Origin: an uncultured Oscillospiraceae bacterium
GTDB taxonomy: Bacteria > Bacillota > Clostridia > Oscillospirales > Oscillospiraceae
Assembly (NCBI GenBank): GCA_905236265.1
Contig: CAJOOV010000202.1
Coordinates: 1 to 22,722, forward strand
Direction of reading: 5' to 3'
Length of the DNA: 22,722 bases
Below, piece after piece: positions 8,383-15,661 of the stretch (positions within the stretch are counted from its first letter, which is position 1; each line of letters starts with the position of its first letter). A program made the position numbers and the translations under genes. The notes beneath the pieces were generated by a model that had not been told where the DNA came from, ran no database searches, and saw only the letters and a list, made by a program, of their open reading frames with translations.

Positions 8383-8409
8383 CCGTTTTTGCGTAAACGG
8401 TTGTTTTTG
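8374..8409. promoter_or_regulatory. Perfect 15-bp inverted repeat, likely operator
   Basis: Arms CAAAAACAACCGTTT (8374-8388) and AAACGGTTGTTTTTG (8395-8409) are perfect complements around a 6-bp centre. It covers the -35 region of the GH78 operon promoter. A T-run at the end could also suggest a terminator hairpin, but the upstream kinase gene already has its own terminator at 8433-8468 and this repeat overlaps the promoter, so an operator for a sugar-responsive regulator is more likely. The regulator is not identifiable in the window. Confidence 0.6.
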
Positions 8410-8432
8410 CCCCGTAAGCCGTTGTCCCTTTG

Positions 8433-8468
8433 TATAAAACGCCCAGCCCCACCGGGGGGAGGGGCTGG
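8433..8468 (-). terminator. Terminator after the histidine kinase gene
   Basis: An 8-bp perfect stem, CCAGCCCC (8443-8450) with GGGGCTGG (8461-8468), followed on the minus strand by GCGTTTTATA. It begins 8 bp past the kinase stop codon and separates the two-component unit from the glycoside operon. Confidence 0.8.
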
Positions 8469-8476
8469 CGACAGGG

Positions 8477-9790
8477 TCATTGGGGGATGGGGATGAGGAT
8501 GCGCAGCTCGAACCAGCCGTCCCGCTGGGTGAAGGTGGCAGAGCCGCCGTATTTTTCCGCCGTATTCACAATGCTCCTCACGCCGAAGCCGTGGTAGCGC
8601 TCGTCCGCCTTGGTGGTGACGGGCAGCCCCCGGCTCAGGCGGAGCCTGCCCTGAAAGCGGTTTTCCAGCCGTATGCGCAAAAAGCCCCGCTCCCGGCTCA
8701 CGGAGAGATGGATCAGCCGCTGCTCTGTCTGGGGGATCTGGCTCACCGCCTCAATGGCGTTGTCCAGCGCATTGCCGAACAGCACGCTGAGATCCACCAC
8801 GTCCATAAAGTCCAGCGCTGCGCCGTCCGCCACGCAGGTGAGCTTGATTCCCTCGTTCTGACAGTGGATGCTCTTTCCGGAGAGAATGGTATCCAGAAAC
8901 CGGTTCCCGGTCTTGTTCTGGGTCTCGTATACGGCAATTTCCCGCTCCATCCTGTCCAGATAGTCCAGCTTCTGCGCCGTGCCGATCTGGCTGCGCAGCA
9001 CGGCGATCTGGTGCTTCAGGTCGTGGTACTTCCGGTTGACCAGATCCACCGACTCCTGATTCAGCCGGTAGTTCATATACTGCATCTGGAGCATCTGCTC
9101 CAGCGTGTCCCGCTCCAGCATCACATAGGCGTCGCAAAGCGCCACATGGTGGGCAAACAGCACCGCCACGCCCCCCAGATAGACCAGCGTGCGGATATTG
9201 AACGCCTCGGCATAGGTGGAGCCTGCGAAGGGGGTGTCGATGGGGGCAAAGCTGAGGGAGGAGAGAATATAGATCAGCACCGCAATGGCCAGTGTGCTGG
9301 CGCAGGAGGTGGAGCTGAGGTGCAGCTCTGCGTCCACCCGCTTCCATGGCCGCTCCAGCAGGTACATCACGGAGAACACCAACAGAAAGACCAGCAGCAC
9401 GAAAACCGCCTGCGCCCACGCCGGGGAGAAGACCGGCCAGCGCTGGGCACAGAAGATGTAGAGCTGCCACGCCAGTGAGCAGGCAAAGCCGCCCAGAATA
9501 AAGCTCCGGGCGGCGTAGTAGAGCACATGCCGCACCTGCAGGCGGCACACCAGCGCCAGCGGGAGAGTGGTCAGCGCCGCAAAGACAGCCATCATGGCGT
9601 TGAACAGCGCCCCTGTCTGAGGCTCTGTGACATACATAAACAGGCACAGCACCCCAAGGGAGACAATGCCCGCCGCCGCCGTCTGCCCCCGGCGCAGCCG
9701 GGCGGGCAGCAGCAGCCCATAGACCAGAATCCCCAGCCAGTGGGCAATGGCCGTCCAGTAAAAAGGGATATTCTGCAGCTCCCGGCTCAT
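8477..9790 (-). CDS. AgrC/ComD-type sensor histidine kinase
   Basis: A membrane sensor kinase of the HPK10 type that should phosphorylate the LytTR regulator encoded just upstream. The first 225 residues carry six or seven hydrophobic helices with short loops and no extracellular domain. Then comes a linker helix, the phosphoacceptor box KYHDLKHQI with H256 as likely site, and a GHKL ATP-binding domain with the N-box LFGNALDNAIEAV (about residue 340) and G-box HGFGVRSI (about 400). Total 437 residues, normal for this family. Its ATG overlaps the regulator's stop by four bases (ATGA), so translation is coupled. AgrC-type kinases usually sense cyclic peptides, but no agrB- or agrD-like gene is present here, so the ligand is unknown. 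Confidence 0.92.
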   Translation of the reverse strand: MSRELQNIPFYWTAIAHWLGILVYGLLLPARLRRGQTAAAGIVSLGVLCLFMYVTEPQTGALFNAMMAVFAALTTLPLALVCRLQVRHVLYYAARSFILGGFACSLAWQLYIFCAQRWPVFSPAWAQAVFVLLVFLLVFSVMYLLERPWKRVDAELHLSSTSCASTLAIAVLIYILSSLSFAPIDTPFAGSTYAEAFNIRTLVYLGGVAVLFAHHVALCDAYVMLERDTLEQMLQMQYMNYRLNQESVDLVNRKYHDLKHQIAVLRSQIGTAQKLDYLDRMEREIAVYETQNKTGNRFLDTILSGKSIHCQNEGIKLTCVADGAALDFMDVVDLSVLFGNALDNAIEAVSQIPQTEQRLIHLSVSRERGFLRIRLENRFQGRLRLSRGLPVTTKADERYHGFGVRSIVNTAEKYGGSATFTQRDGWFELRILIPIPQ

Positions 9791-10500
9791 TTGGACACCT
9801 CGTTGATGTGGTTGTTCAGAGCGTCCAGAAAGGCCTTCTTCCGGGCACGGCTGATCTGCACCCGCTCCCCGGCGATGAGGGCGTCGTCCCCTGCCATGCC
9901 GTCCACATGCTCCAGATTCACCAGAAAGCTCTTGCTGCAGCGGAAGAACCCCTTGTCCCCCAGAAGCCGCTCCGCCTCCCGCATGGTGCCGGAGGAGGTG
10001 AGGGTGCCGGAGAAGGTGTGGTAGATGAGAGAATGCTCCTGCACCTCCACATAGCGAAGCTCCCCCACCTCCAGCTTTTTCAGAGCGCCCCTTCCGGTGC
10101 TCACGGTGATATACTGCCTCCGGCGCAGGCTCATCCGCTTCAGCGCCCGCTCCATCCGCTGGGCAAAGGCGTAGTAGGACACGGGCTTGAGTACATAGTC
10201 CAGCGCCTCCACCTCGTAGCCCTTCATGGCATACTGGGGCATATTGGTGATGAAGATGATGACCACCTCCCGGTCAAGCCTGCGGATCTGCTCCGCCGCC
10301 TCCATGCCGCTGACCACGCCCAGCTCTATGTCCATGAGGATCAGGTCAAACTCCGGCTTGTAGCCGTAGGCAATCCTGGCACCGTCCTGAAAGACGGTGA
10401 TTTGAAAATGTTCCCCGTGTTCCCGTTCAAACTGGCTCAGGTAGTCCAATATCTGTCTTCTGTAGGCGCTCTCATCCTCTACCACTGCCACCCGGATCAT
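9787..10500 (-). CDS. LytTR-family response regulator (AgrA-like)
   Basis: A 237-residue transcription factor. The receiver domain fills about residues 1-125 with acidic pocket E8-D9, phosphoacceptor D57 in LILMDIELG, and the conserved Lys in YVLKPVS. A LytTR DNA-binding domain follows (about 135-237, including the typical FFRCSKSFLVNLEHV segment), which binds short direct repeats in AgrA and relatives. The start is set at MIRVAVVEDES (10500) because AGGAGG lies seven bases before it and a consensus promoter lies between this ATG and any earlier in-frame ATG. It is the first gene of a two-gene unit with the kinase. Its targets cannot be read from the window; the neighbouring glycoside operon is a possible but unproven one. 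Confidence 0.94.
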   Translation of the reverse strand: MIRVAVVEDESAYRRQILDYLSQFEREHGEHFQITVFQDGARIAYGYKPEFDLILMDIELGVVSGMEAAEQIRRLDREVVIIFITNMPQYAMKGYEVEALDYVLKPVSYYAFAQRMERALKRMSLRRRQYITVSTGRGALKKLEVGELRYVEVQEHSLIYHTFSGTLTSSGTMREAERLLGDKGFFRCSKSFLVNLEHVDGMAGDDALIAGERVQISRARKKAFLDALNNHINEVSK

Positions 10501-10534
10501 CCGCCATCCTCCTATCCTGCTTCTTTCAGATACT

Positions 10535-10562
10535 ATTTTAATACATCTGAACAAATTGTCAA
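10535..10562 (-). promoter_or_regulatory. Promoter of the two-component unit
   Basis: Minus-strand TTGACA (10557-10562, perfect) and TAAAAT (10535-10540, 5 of 6) with 16 bp between. A 7-bp inverted repeat TTCAGAT/ATCTGAA (10525-10531 and 10545-10551) brackets the -10 box and may be a control site. Confidence 0.75.
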
Positions 10563-10570
10563 TCCTTCCG

Positions 10571-10655
10571 AAAAACACAGACCCCGGCGTGCCTGCAAAG
10601 GCGCACCGGGGCGGAGACAAAGCGCTCCCGCAAAGTCTGGCAGACCTTGCGGGAG
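10571..10655 (-). terminator. Tandem hairpins terminating the uracil permease transcript
   Basis: Two stems follow the permease stop. The first pairs CTCCCGCAA (10625-10633) with TTGCGGGAG (10647-10655), plus an inner GTCT/AGAC pairing, and has only a weak T-run. The second pairs CCCCGG (10582-10587) with CCGGGG (10606-10611) and most of the bases between, and ends in TTTTT (plus-strand A at 10571-10575), so the second is the likely stop point. Confidence 0.75.
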
Positions 10656-10667
10656 GGATAGGGGGAA

Positions 10668-11984
10668 TTATTCTGCGTCAAAGTCGTAGTCGTTGCCGGG
10701 GAGTACGGCGTTGAGGATAATGCCGGACAGGGAGGCAATGGCCAGACCGGAGAGGGTGATGGTGGTGTCCATGACGGAGAAGGAGATGCCGCCGCCCTCG
10801 GAGAAGTTAAAGCCCAGAGCGGAGACGAGAATGACGGCTGCGATAATCAGGTTGCGGCTCTTGGTGAAGTCCACCTGATGCTCCACCACGTTGCGCACGC
10901 CGATGGCGGAAATCATGCCGTAGAGAATCAGGGATACGCCGCCGATGACTGCGGCGGGGATGGAGCGGATGACGGCGGAGACGGCGGGGAAGAAGGAGAG
11001 GATGACCGCAACGGCGGCGGCAATGCGCACCACAGCGGGGTCATAGACACGGCTCAGCGCCAGAACGCCGGTGTTCTCACCGTAGGTGGTGTTGGCGGGG
11101 CCGCCGAAGCAGGAGGCCAGAATGGTGGCAAGACCGTCGCCCATGAGGGTGCGGTGCAGGCCGGGATCCTTGATGAAGTTCTCCCCCACGGTGGCGCCGA
11201 TGGCGGAGATGTCGCCCACATGCTCCATCATGGTGGCCAGTGCCAGCGGGGCGACGGTGAGAATGGCGGAGATGTCAAACTTCGCAAAGCAGTCCGGCTC
11301 CAGCGGGATGGCCACAACGCCGCCGATAAAGCCCTGAGAGAGGGTGGCCTGAACGCCGGAGAAGTCCACGCCGCCGGTGACCAGCGCTGCGGCATAGGAG
11401 ACCAGAATGCCCATCATAATGGGGATGATTTTAATCATGCCCTTCCCCCAGATATTCACCACGATCACCGTGACCAGCGCCAGCAGGGCGATGGGCCAGT
11501 TGGTCTGGCAGTTGGAGATGGCGCTGGGGGCGAGAATCAGACCGATGGAGATAATGATGGGGCCGGTGACGACAGGGGGGAAGAAGCGCATGACCTTCTT
11601 CACGCCCACCGCCTTAATCAGCGCCGCCACAATGAGATACAGCAGGCCGGACACCACCACGCCGCCGCAGGCATAGGGCAGCATCTCGGTGTTGGGCTGG
11701 CCGTTTACCAGCGGCGCCACAGCGGCATAACCGCCCAGAAAGGCAAAGGAGGAGCCAAGAAAAGCGGGAACCTTCCCCTTGGTCAGAAAGTGGAACAGCA
11801 GTGTGCCAAGACCTGCCATCAGCAGGGTGGTGGACACGCTCAGCCCGGTGAGCAGGGGGACAAGGACGGTTGCGCCGAACATGGCAAAGGTGTGCTGCAG
11901 ACCCAGCAGGAACATTCTGCCTGTGCCCAGCTGGCTTGCGTCACGGACGCCCTCTTCGGGAATGATGTATTCTTTCTCGGTCAT
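10668..11984 (-). CDS. uraA: Uracil permease (NCS2/UraA family)
   Basis: A nucleobase:proton symporter that should bring uracil into the cell for pyrimidine salvage. The 438-residue protein has about 14 membrane segments, as the NCS2 fold requires. Family landmarks are TMMEHVGD with E254 and GGPANTTYGENTG with E303, matching the two uracil-binding glutamates of E. coli UraA (241 and 290, the same 49-residue spacing); GLQHTFAMFGATVLVP in the first helix is also typical. The start has a GAGAGAGG site about ten bases upstream. It is a single-gene unit with its own promoter and terminators. Uracil is the best substrate guess; xanthine permeases of the same superfamily have different key motifs. 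Confidence 0.9.
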   Translation of the reverse strand: MTEKEYIIPEEGVRDASQLGTGRMFLLGLQHTFAMFGATVLVPLLTGLSVSTTLLMAGLGTLLFHFLTKGKVPAFLGSSFAFLGGYAAVAPLVNGQPNTEMLPYACGGVVVSGLLYLIVAALIKAVGVKKVMRFFPPVVTGPIIISIGLILAPSAISNCQTNWPIALLALVTVIVVNIWGKGMIKIIPIMMGILVSYAAALVTGGVDFSGVQATLSQGFIGGVVAIPLEPDCFAKFDISAILTVAPLALATMMEHVGDISAIGATVGENFIKDPGLHRTLMGDGLATILASCFGGPANTTYGENTGVLALSRVYDPAVVRIAAAVAVILSFFPAVSAVIRSIPAAVIGGVSLILYGMISAIGVRNVVEHQVDFTKSRNLIIAAVILVSALGFNFSEGGGISFSVMDTTITLSGLAIASLSGIILNAVLPGNDYDFDAE

Positions 11985-12024
11985 GTGACATGCATCCTCT
12001 CTCTATGGTATTTTCCAAAGGGTT

Positions 12025-12052
12025 AGTTTACCGAAAATCGGGGGGTTGTCAA
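12025..12052 (-). promoter_or_regulatory. Promoter of the uracil permease gene
   Basis: Minus-strand TTGACA (12047-12052, perfect) and TAAACT (12025-12030, 4 of 6), 16 bp apart. The spacer carries a small dyad, CCGA-AAA-TCGG (12031-12041), which could be a repressor contact. No PyrR-type attenuator is evident in the short leader. Confidence 0.65.
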
Positions 12053-12139
12053 TAGAAGCAGGTTCCATTTCCTGAAATTCTAAGGAATGGATAAGGGGAA
12101 GCGGGGGAAAGCGGCGGGATTTCTGACAATCTGACCACG

Positions 12140-12170
12140 AAAAGAGGGCTGTCCCAAAATGAGACAGCCC
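12140..12170 (-). terminator. Terminator of the flavodiiron protein gene
   Basis: An 8-bp perfect stem GGGCTGTC (12146-12153) with GACAGCCC (12163-12170), followed on the minus strand by TCTTTTCG. It begins 7 bp after the stop codon. Confidence 0.85.
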
Positions 12171-12176
12171 ACGGGG

Positions 12177-13334
12177 TCAATTGGCAAATTCCTCAGCCAG
12201 TGCGGCAATCTGGGCACGGCTTTCGTCACTGAGCCCGCCCTTGATGGTCACGGTGGCCTGAGCAAAGGTCAGGTTCTTGCTGCCCTCCAGCAGCTTTGCC
12301 ATCACCTTTGCGGCAGTGGGCGCCCAGGAGCCGTTCTCCACCAGCGCCACACGGCGGTTCTGGTAGGCGCGCTCGGTGAGATGCTCAATAAAGGTGCGCA
12401 TAAAGGGGAACACATCGGCGTTGTAGGTGGTGGCGCACAGCACCAGACGGTCATACCGGAAGGCGTCCTCCACGGCCTCCGCCATGTCGTCACGGGCAAG
12501 GTCGTGGAGCTTTGCCACAACGCCCTTCGCCTCCAGACGCTCCTTCAAAAGCCTTGCGGCCTCCATGGTATGTCCGTAGACGGAGCAGCAGGCGATGGTC
12601 ACGCCCCTGTCCTCGCTCTGATAGGAGCTCCATGTGCTGTATTGCTGCAGATAGTGGCTCAGATCCCCGGACAGCACCGGCCCGTGGAGGGGGCAGATGG
12701 TCCGGATGTCCAGCTTCGCCGCCTTTTTCAGCACGGTCTGCACAGGAGCGCCGTATTTGCCCACAATGCCGAAGTAATAACGCCGTGCCTCGCAGTCCCA
12801 GCCCTCCGGGTCCTCCACGTCGTTTGCGCCGAACTTGCCGAAGCCGTCGGCGGAGAAAAACACCTTGTCGGTGCTGTCATAGGTCATGATAACCTCCGGC
12901 CAGTGAACCATGGGGGCGGCGATAAAGCTGAGGGTATGCCCGCCCAGCTCCAGCGTGGAGCCCTCCTTCACCACCATCTGGCGGCCTTCAAAGGCGGTGC
13001 CGAAGAACTGCTGCATCATGGTGAAGGCCTTGGCGGAGGCCACCACAACCGCCTCGGGGTAGGCGTTCATAAAGGTGACAATATTGGCGGAGTGGTCAGG
13101 CTCCATGTGCTGCACCACCAGATAATCCGGCCTGCGCTCTCCCAGCACGGCGGAGAGATTGCTCAGCCACTGCTGGCCGAAGCGGGCGTCCACGGAGTCC
13201 ATGACGGCGATCTTCTCGCCCAGAATCACATAGGAGTTATAGGCCATGCCCAGCGGCACCGCATACTGTCCCTCAAACAGGTCGATGTCGTGGTCATTGA
13301 CGCCGATATAGCGGATGTCGTTTGAAACTTTCAT
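12177..13334 (-). CDS. fprA: Flavodiiron protein (FprA-type O2/NO reductase)
   Basis: A cytoplasmic enzyme that reduces O2 to water and/or NO to N2O, protecting anaerobes. The 385-residue product has a metallo-beta-lactamase-like domain (about 1-240) with a complete di-iron ligand set visible: H76, E78, D80 and H81 in HMEPDH, H144 in MVHWPE, D163 in SADGFG, and H217 in CPLHGP. A flavodoxin domain follows from about 243 (VTIACCSVYGHTMEAA), which binds FMN. No C-terminal rubredoxin or flavin reductase extension, so it needs a separate electron donor. I chose ATG 13334 (MKVSNDI) because AGAGGT lies seven bases upstream; a longer in-frame start at 13367 has no good site. Single-gene unit, divergent from the pot operon. 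Confidence 0.95.
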   Translation of the reverse strand: MKVSNDIRYIGVNDHDIDLFEGQYAVPLGMAYNSYVILGEKIAVMDSVDARFGQQWLSNLSAVLGERRPDYLVVQHMEPDHSANIVTFMNAYPEAVVVASAKAFTMMQQFFGTAFEGRQMVVKEGSTLELGGHTLSFIAAPMVHWPEVIMTYDSTDKVFFSADGFGKFGANDVEDPEGWDCEARRYYFGIVGKYGAPVQTVLKKAAKLDIRTICPLHGPVLSGDLSHYLQQYSTWSSYQSEDRGVTIACCSVYGHTMEAARLLKERLEAKGVVAKLHDLARDDMAEAVEDAFRYDRLVLCATTYNADVFPFMRTFIEHLTERAYQNRRVALVENGSWAPTAAKVMAKLLEGSKNLTFAQATVTIKGGLSDESRAQIAALAEEFAN

Positions 13335-13378
13335 ACTGTTACCTCTTTCTGCGGGTACGTTTCCCAATGATCTCTGGT

Positions 13379-13384
13379 ATTATA
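13379..13384 (-). promoter_or_regulatory. Likely -10 element for fprA
   Basis: A perfect TATAAT on the minus strand about 45 nt before the fprA ATG. No convincing -35 hexamer is found 16-18 bp further back, so the promoter may need an activator or use another recognition feature. Confidence 0.45.
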
Positions 13385-13511
13385 TCATAGATGGAGGAAA
13401 ATCATAGGGGGATTGGAAAGTTTTTTTCACCGGAGATTGGATAGGAACCCAGAAGAAGCGGCTCTGCGCCGGGGTGGAGCGCACACATCCGACAAAAATC
13501 GGGGGGCTGTC

Positions 13512-13539
13512 TTGACAGCAGGGCGGTATGCAGTATAAT
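13512..13539 (+). promoter_or_regulatory. Consensus promoter of the potABCD operon
   Basis: TTGACA (13512-13517) and TATAAT (13534-13539), both perfect, with 16 bp between. Transcription should begin near 13546, leaving a leader of about 240 nt before the potA start. Confidence 0.85.
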
Positions 13540-13545
13540 GAAGTC

Positions 13546-13786
13546 CATGTGTTGCATCTAGGGGCAAATCTGAACCGATGCCCTGACACATTGGCGTTGT
13601 ATGTGCTGCTGCAGCCGCCCTGTCCCCGATGGGAGAGGGGCGGTGTAACAAACCTTTGCGGGGCAGCATAATTGGCGCTGACCCGCCGGCGTGAAAAACC
13701 AGAAGGAAGGTGGGAGCCTGATCTGACAGGAACCCGGAATCGTTCTCACGCCACAGCGGGAAATGCCGCAAAGGGGGATGCATAAA
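13546..13786 (+). ncRNA. Long structured 5' leader of potABCD, candidate regulatory RNA
   Basis: About 240 nt lie between the promoter and the potA ATG with no convincing gene. Several stems can be drawn: GGGCA/TGCCC near 13562-13583, CACAT/ATGTG (13587-13605), CCGCCC-TCCC/GGGA-GGGCGG (13615-13643), GCGGG-CAGC/GCTG-CCCGC (13658-13686), CCTG/CAGG near 13720, and GCGG/CCGC (about 13756-13769) immediately before the AAAGGGGG ribosome binding site. The last stem could affect access to that site. I compared the segment by eye with TPP, cobalamin, SAM, glycine, purine, c-di-GMP, ykkC/guanidine and THF riboswitch consensus cores and found no match. The structures are drawn by hand; no conservation data are available. 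Confidence 0.4.
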
Positions 13787-14836
13787 ATGAAAGAAGAGAA
13801 TCTGATCGTATCGCTGAAAGACATTGTGGTGGAATTTGACGGGGAAAAGGTGCTGGACGGCCTTTCGCTGGATATTCACGACAAGGAGTTTGTCACCTTC
13901 CTCGGCCCCTCCGGCTGTGGAAAGACGACGACCCTTCGTGTGATTGCCGGCTTTATCACCCCGAAATCCGGCAATGTCTTTTTTGACGGCAAGGACATTG
14001 CCGACCTGCCGCCCTACCGGCGTCAGGTGAACACGGTGTTCCAGAAGTACGCCCTGTTCCCCCACCTGAACGTGTTTGAGAACGTGGCCTTTGCCCTGCG
14101 GCTGAAAAAGCTGCCGGAGCAGGAGATCCAGTCCAAGGTGCTGAATATGCTCTCCACGGTGGGGCTGAAGGGCTTCGAGCGGCGCAACATCAACCAGCTC
14201 TCCGGCGGACAGCAGCAGCGGGTGGCCATTGCCCGCTCTCTGGTGAACGAGCCGAGGGTGCTGCTGCTGGACGAGCCGCTGGGGGCGCTGGATCTGAAGC
14301 TGCGCAAGCAGATGCAGCTGGAGCTGAAGCGGCTGCAGCGGGAGCTGAAGATCACCTTTATCTACGTCACCCACGATCAGGAAGAGGCGCTCACCATGTC
14401 CGACACTGTGGTGGTGATGAACGGCGGCACGATTCAGCAGATCGGCACGCCGGAGGACATCTATAACGAGCCCTGCAACGCCTTTGTGGCCCGGTTCATC
14501 GGGGATTCCAATATCATCGACGGCGTGATGCTGAAGGATTATCTGGTGGCCTTCGGCGGCAATGAGTTCCGCTGCGTGGATAAGGGCTTCCAGCACGACG
14601 AGAGTGTGCAGGTGGTCATCCGCCCTGAGGACGTGGAGATCACCACGCCGGAGCGGGGGGCGCTCATCGGGCGGGTGAAGGACGTGATCTTCAAGGGCGT
14701 ACACTTTGAGATGCACGTGGATATGGAGGGCTATGACTGGATCGTCCACTCCACCCAGGCCAGCAAGCCGGGGGAGATGGTGGGGCTGAATATCGGCCCG
14801 GACGAGATCCACATTATGCGCCGCACGGAGGTGTGA
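13787..14836 (+). CDS. potA: Spermidine/putrescine ABC transporter ATP-binding protein
   Basis: The ATPase that powers polyamine import, on the cytoplasmic face, paired with PotB and PotC. The 349-residue product shows Walker A GPSGCGKT (40-47), Q-loop region, signature LSGGQQQRV (138-146), Walker B LLLDEP with D162/E163, and the switch histidine in YVTHDQEEA near 195, followed by a C-terminal TOBE-type domain (about 240-349), as in PotA/FbpC-like proteins. I chose ATG 13787 over the in-frame ATGs at 13763 and 13778 because AAAGGGGG ends nine bases before it, and the other two lie upstream of or against that site. First gene of four tightly packed genes, ending in the ribosome binding site of potB. 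Confidence 0.94.
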   Translation: MKEENLIVSLKDIVVEFDGEKVLDGLSLDIHDKEFVTFLGPSGCGKTTTLRVIAGFITPKSGNVFFDGKDIADLPPYRRQVNTVFQKYALFPHLNVFENVAFALRLKKLPEQEIQSKVLNMLSTVGLKGFERRNINQLSGGQQQRVAIARSLVNEPRVLLLDEPLGALDLKLRKQMQLELKRLQRELKITFIYVTHDQEEALTMSDTVVVMNGGTIQQIGTPEDIYNEPCNAFVARFIGDSNIIDGVMLKDYLVAFGGNEFRCVDKGFQHDESVQVVIRPEDVEITTPERGALIGRVKDVIFKGVHFEMHVDMEGYDWIVHSTQASKPGEMVGLNIGPDEIHIMRRTEV

Positions 14837-14839
14837 GCC

Positions 14840-15661
14840 ATGCTGAAATCCAAGACCTCCCGGCTGGCAGCCGCCCCTTACCTGATTTGGATGATTGTGT
14901 TCATGGTGGTGCCGTTGTTCATCGTCATCTACTACGCCCTGACCAATGCCGACGGGGCGTTCACGCTGGACAATCTGGCACAGATCGGCAGGTATTCCTC
15001 CGTCTTTGCCCGCAGCCTGATTCTGGCGGCGGAGGCGACGGTGATCTGCCTGATTCTCGCCTTTCCCGTGGGCTACTCCCTGAGCCGCCTGCGGGTGAAC
15101 AAGCAGCACATTATGCTCATGCTGGTGATGCTGCCCATGTGGATGAACTTTTTGCTGCGCACCTACGCATGGATGACCCTGCTGGAGAACAACGGGCTGA
15201 TTAACCGCCTGCTGGGGCTGGTGGGCATCGGCCCGGTGCAGATGATTAACACCGCCGGGGCGGTGGTGCTGGGTATGGTATACAACTACCTGCCCTATAT
15301 GATCCTTCCCCTGTACACGGCCATGACCAAGATTGACGACTCTGTGATCGAGGCGGCGCAGGATCTGGGCTGCAACACCTTCCACACGCTGGTGAAGATT
15401 CTCATTCCCCTCTCCTCCCCCGGCATTGCCACGGGAATCACCATGGTGTTCGTCCCCTCTGTGTCCACCTTTATCATTTCCCGTATGCTGGGCGGCGGCT
15501 CCAACCTGCTCATCGGCGATTTGATCGAGCTGCAGTTTCTGGGCAACTCCTATAACCTGAATCTGGGCTCCGCCATGAGCCTTGTGCTGATGGTGATCGT
15601 GCTGGTGTTTATGAGCTTTACCTCCAGCTTTGACGAATCTGAGATGGAGGGGGTCATGTAA
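14840..15661 (+). CDS. potB: Polyamine ABC transporter permease PotB
   Basis: One of two membrane subunits of the importer. The 273-residue protein has six membrane helices, beginning at about residue 13 (YLIWMIVFMVVPLFIVIYY), and the binding-protein-dependent permease EAA loop around residues 170-190 (VIEAAQDLGCNTFHTLVKI), which docks onto PotA. The start lies 3 bp after the potA stop with GGAGG eight bases upstream, inside the end of potA. The stop overlaps the potC start by one base (TAATG), so PotB and PotC are translationally coupled. Length and order are normal for the family. Confidence 0.93.
   Translation: MLKSKTSRLAAAPYLIWMIVFMVVPLFIVIYYALTNADGAFTLDNLAQIGRYSSVFARSLILAAEATVICLILAFPVGYSLSRLRVNKQHIMLMLVMLPMWMNFLLRTYAWMTLLENNGLINRLLGLVGIGPVQMINTAGAVVLGMVYNYLPYMILPLYTAMTKIDDSVIEAAQDLGCNTFHTLVKILIPLSSPGIATGITMVFVPSVSTFIISRMLGGGSNLLIGDLIELQFLGNSYNLNLGSAMSLVLMVIVLVFMSFTSSFDESEMEGVM

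Noticed and set aside
5729..8437. A 2.7-kb open frame on the plus strand opposite the rhamnosidase gene
   Set aside because: Low-complexity shadow composition, no domain; the minus-strand frame carries the full GH78 signature.
8309..8452. A 48-residue N-terminal extension of the rhamnosidase
   Set aside because: It would be translated from within the kinase terminator and through the promoter and palindrome; ATG 8308 has a proper ribosome binding site and starts the family homology.
13629..13694. A 21-codon upstream reading frame in the potA leader
   Set aside because: No ribosome binding site in front of its ATG, and the ATG lies in the loop of a stable hairpin.
13700..13740. A TPP-riboswitch-like CCTGATCTG in the potA leader
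   Set aside because: The rest of the TPP core (CTGAGA element and the second conserved arm) is absent, so the match is chance.
13427..15385. A roughly 650-codon minus-strand frame across potA and potB
   Set aside because: His/Gln/Leu-rich shadow of the pot genes; runs over the pot promoter and leader and lacks any domain.
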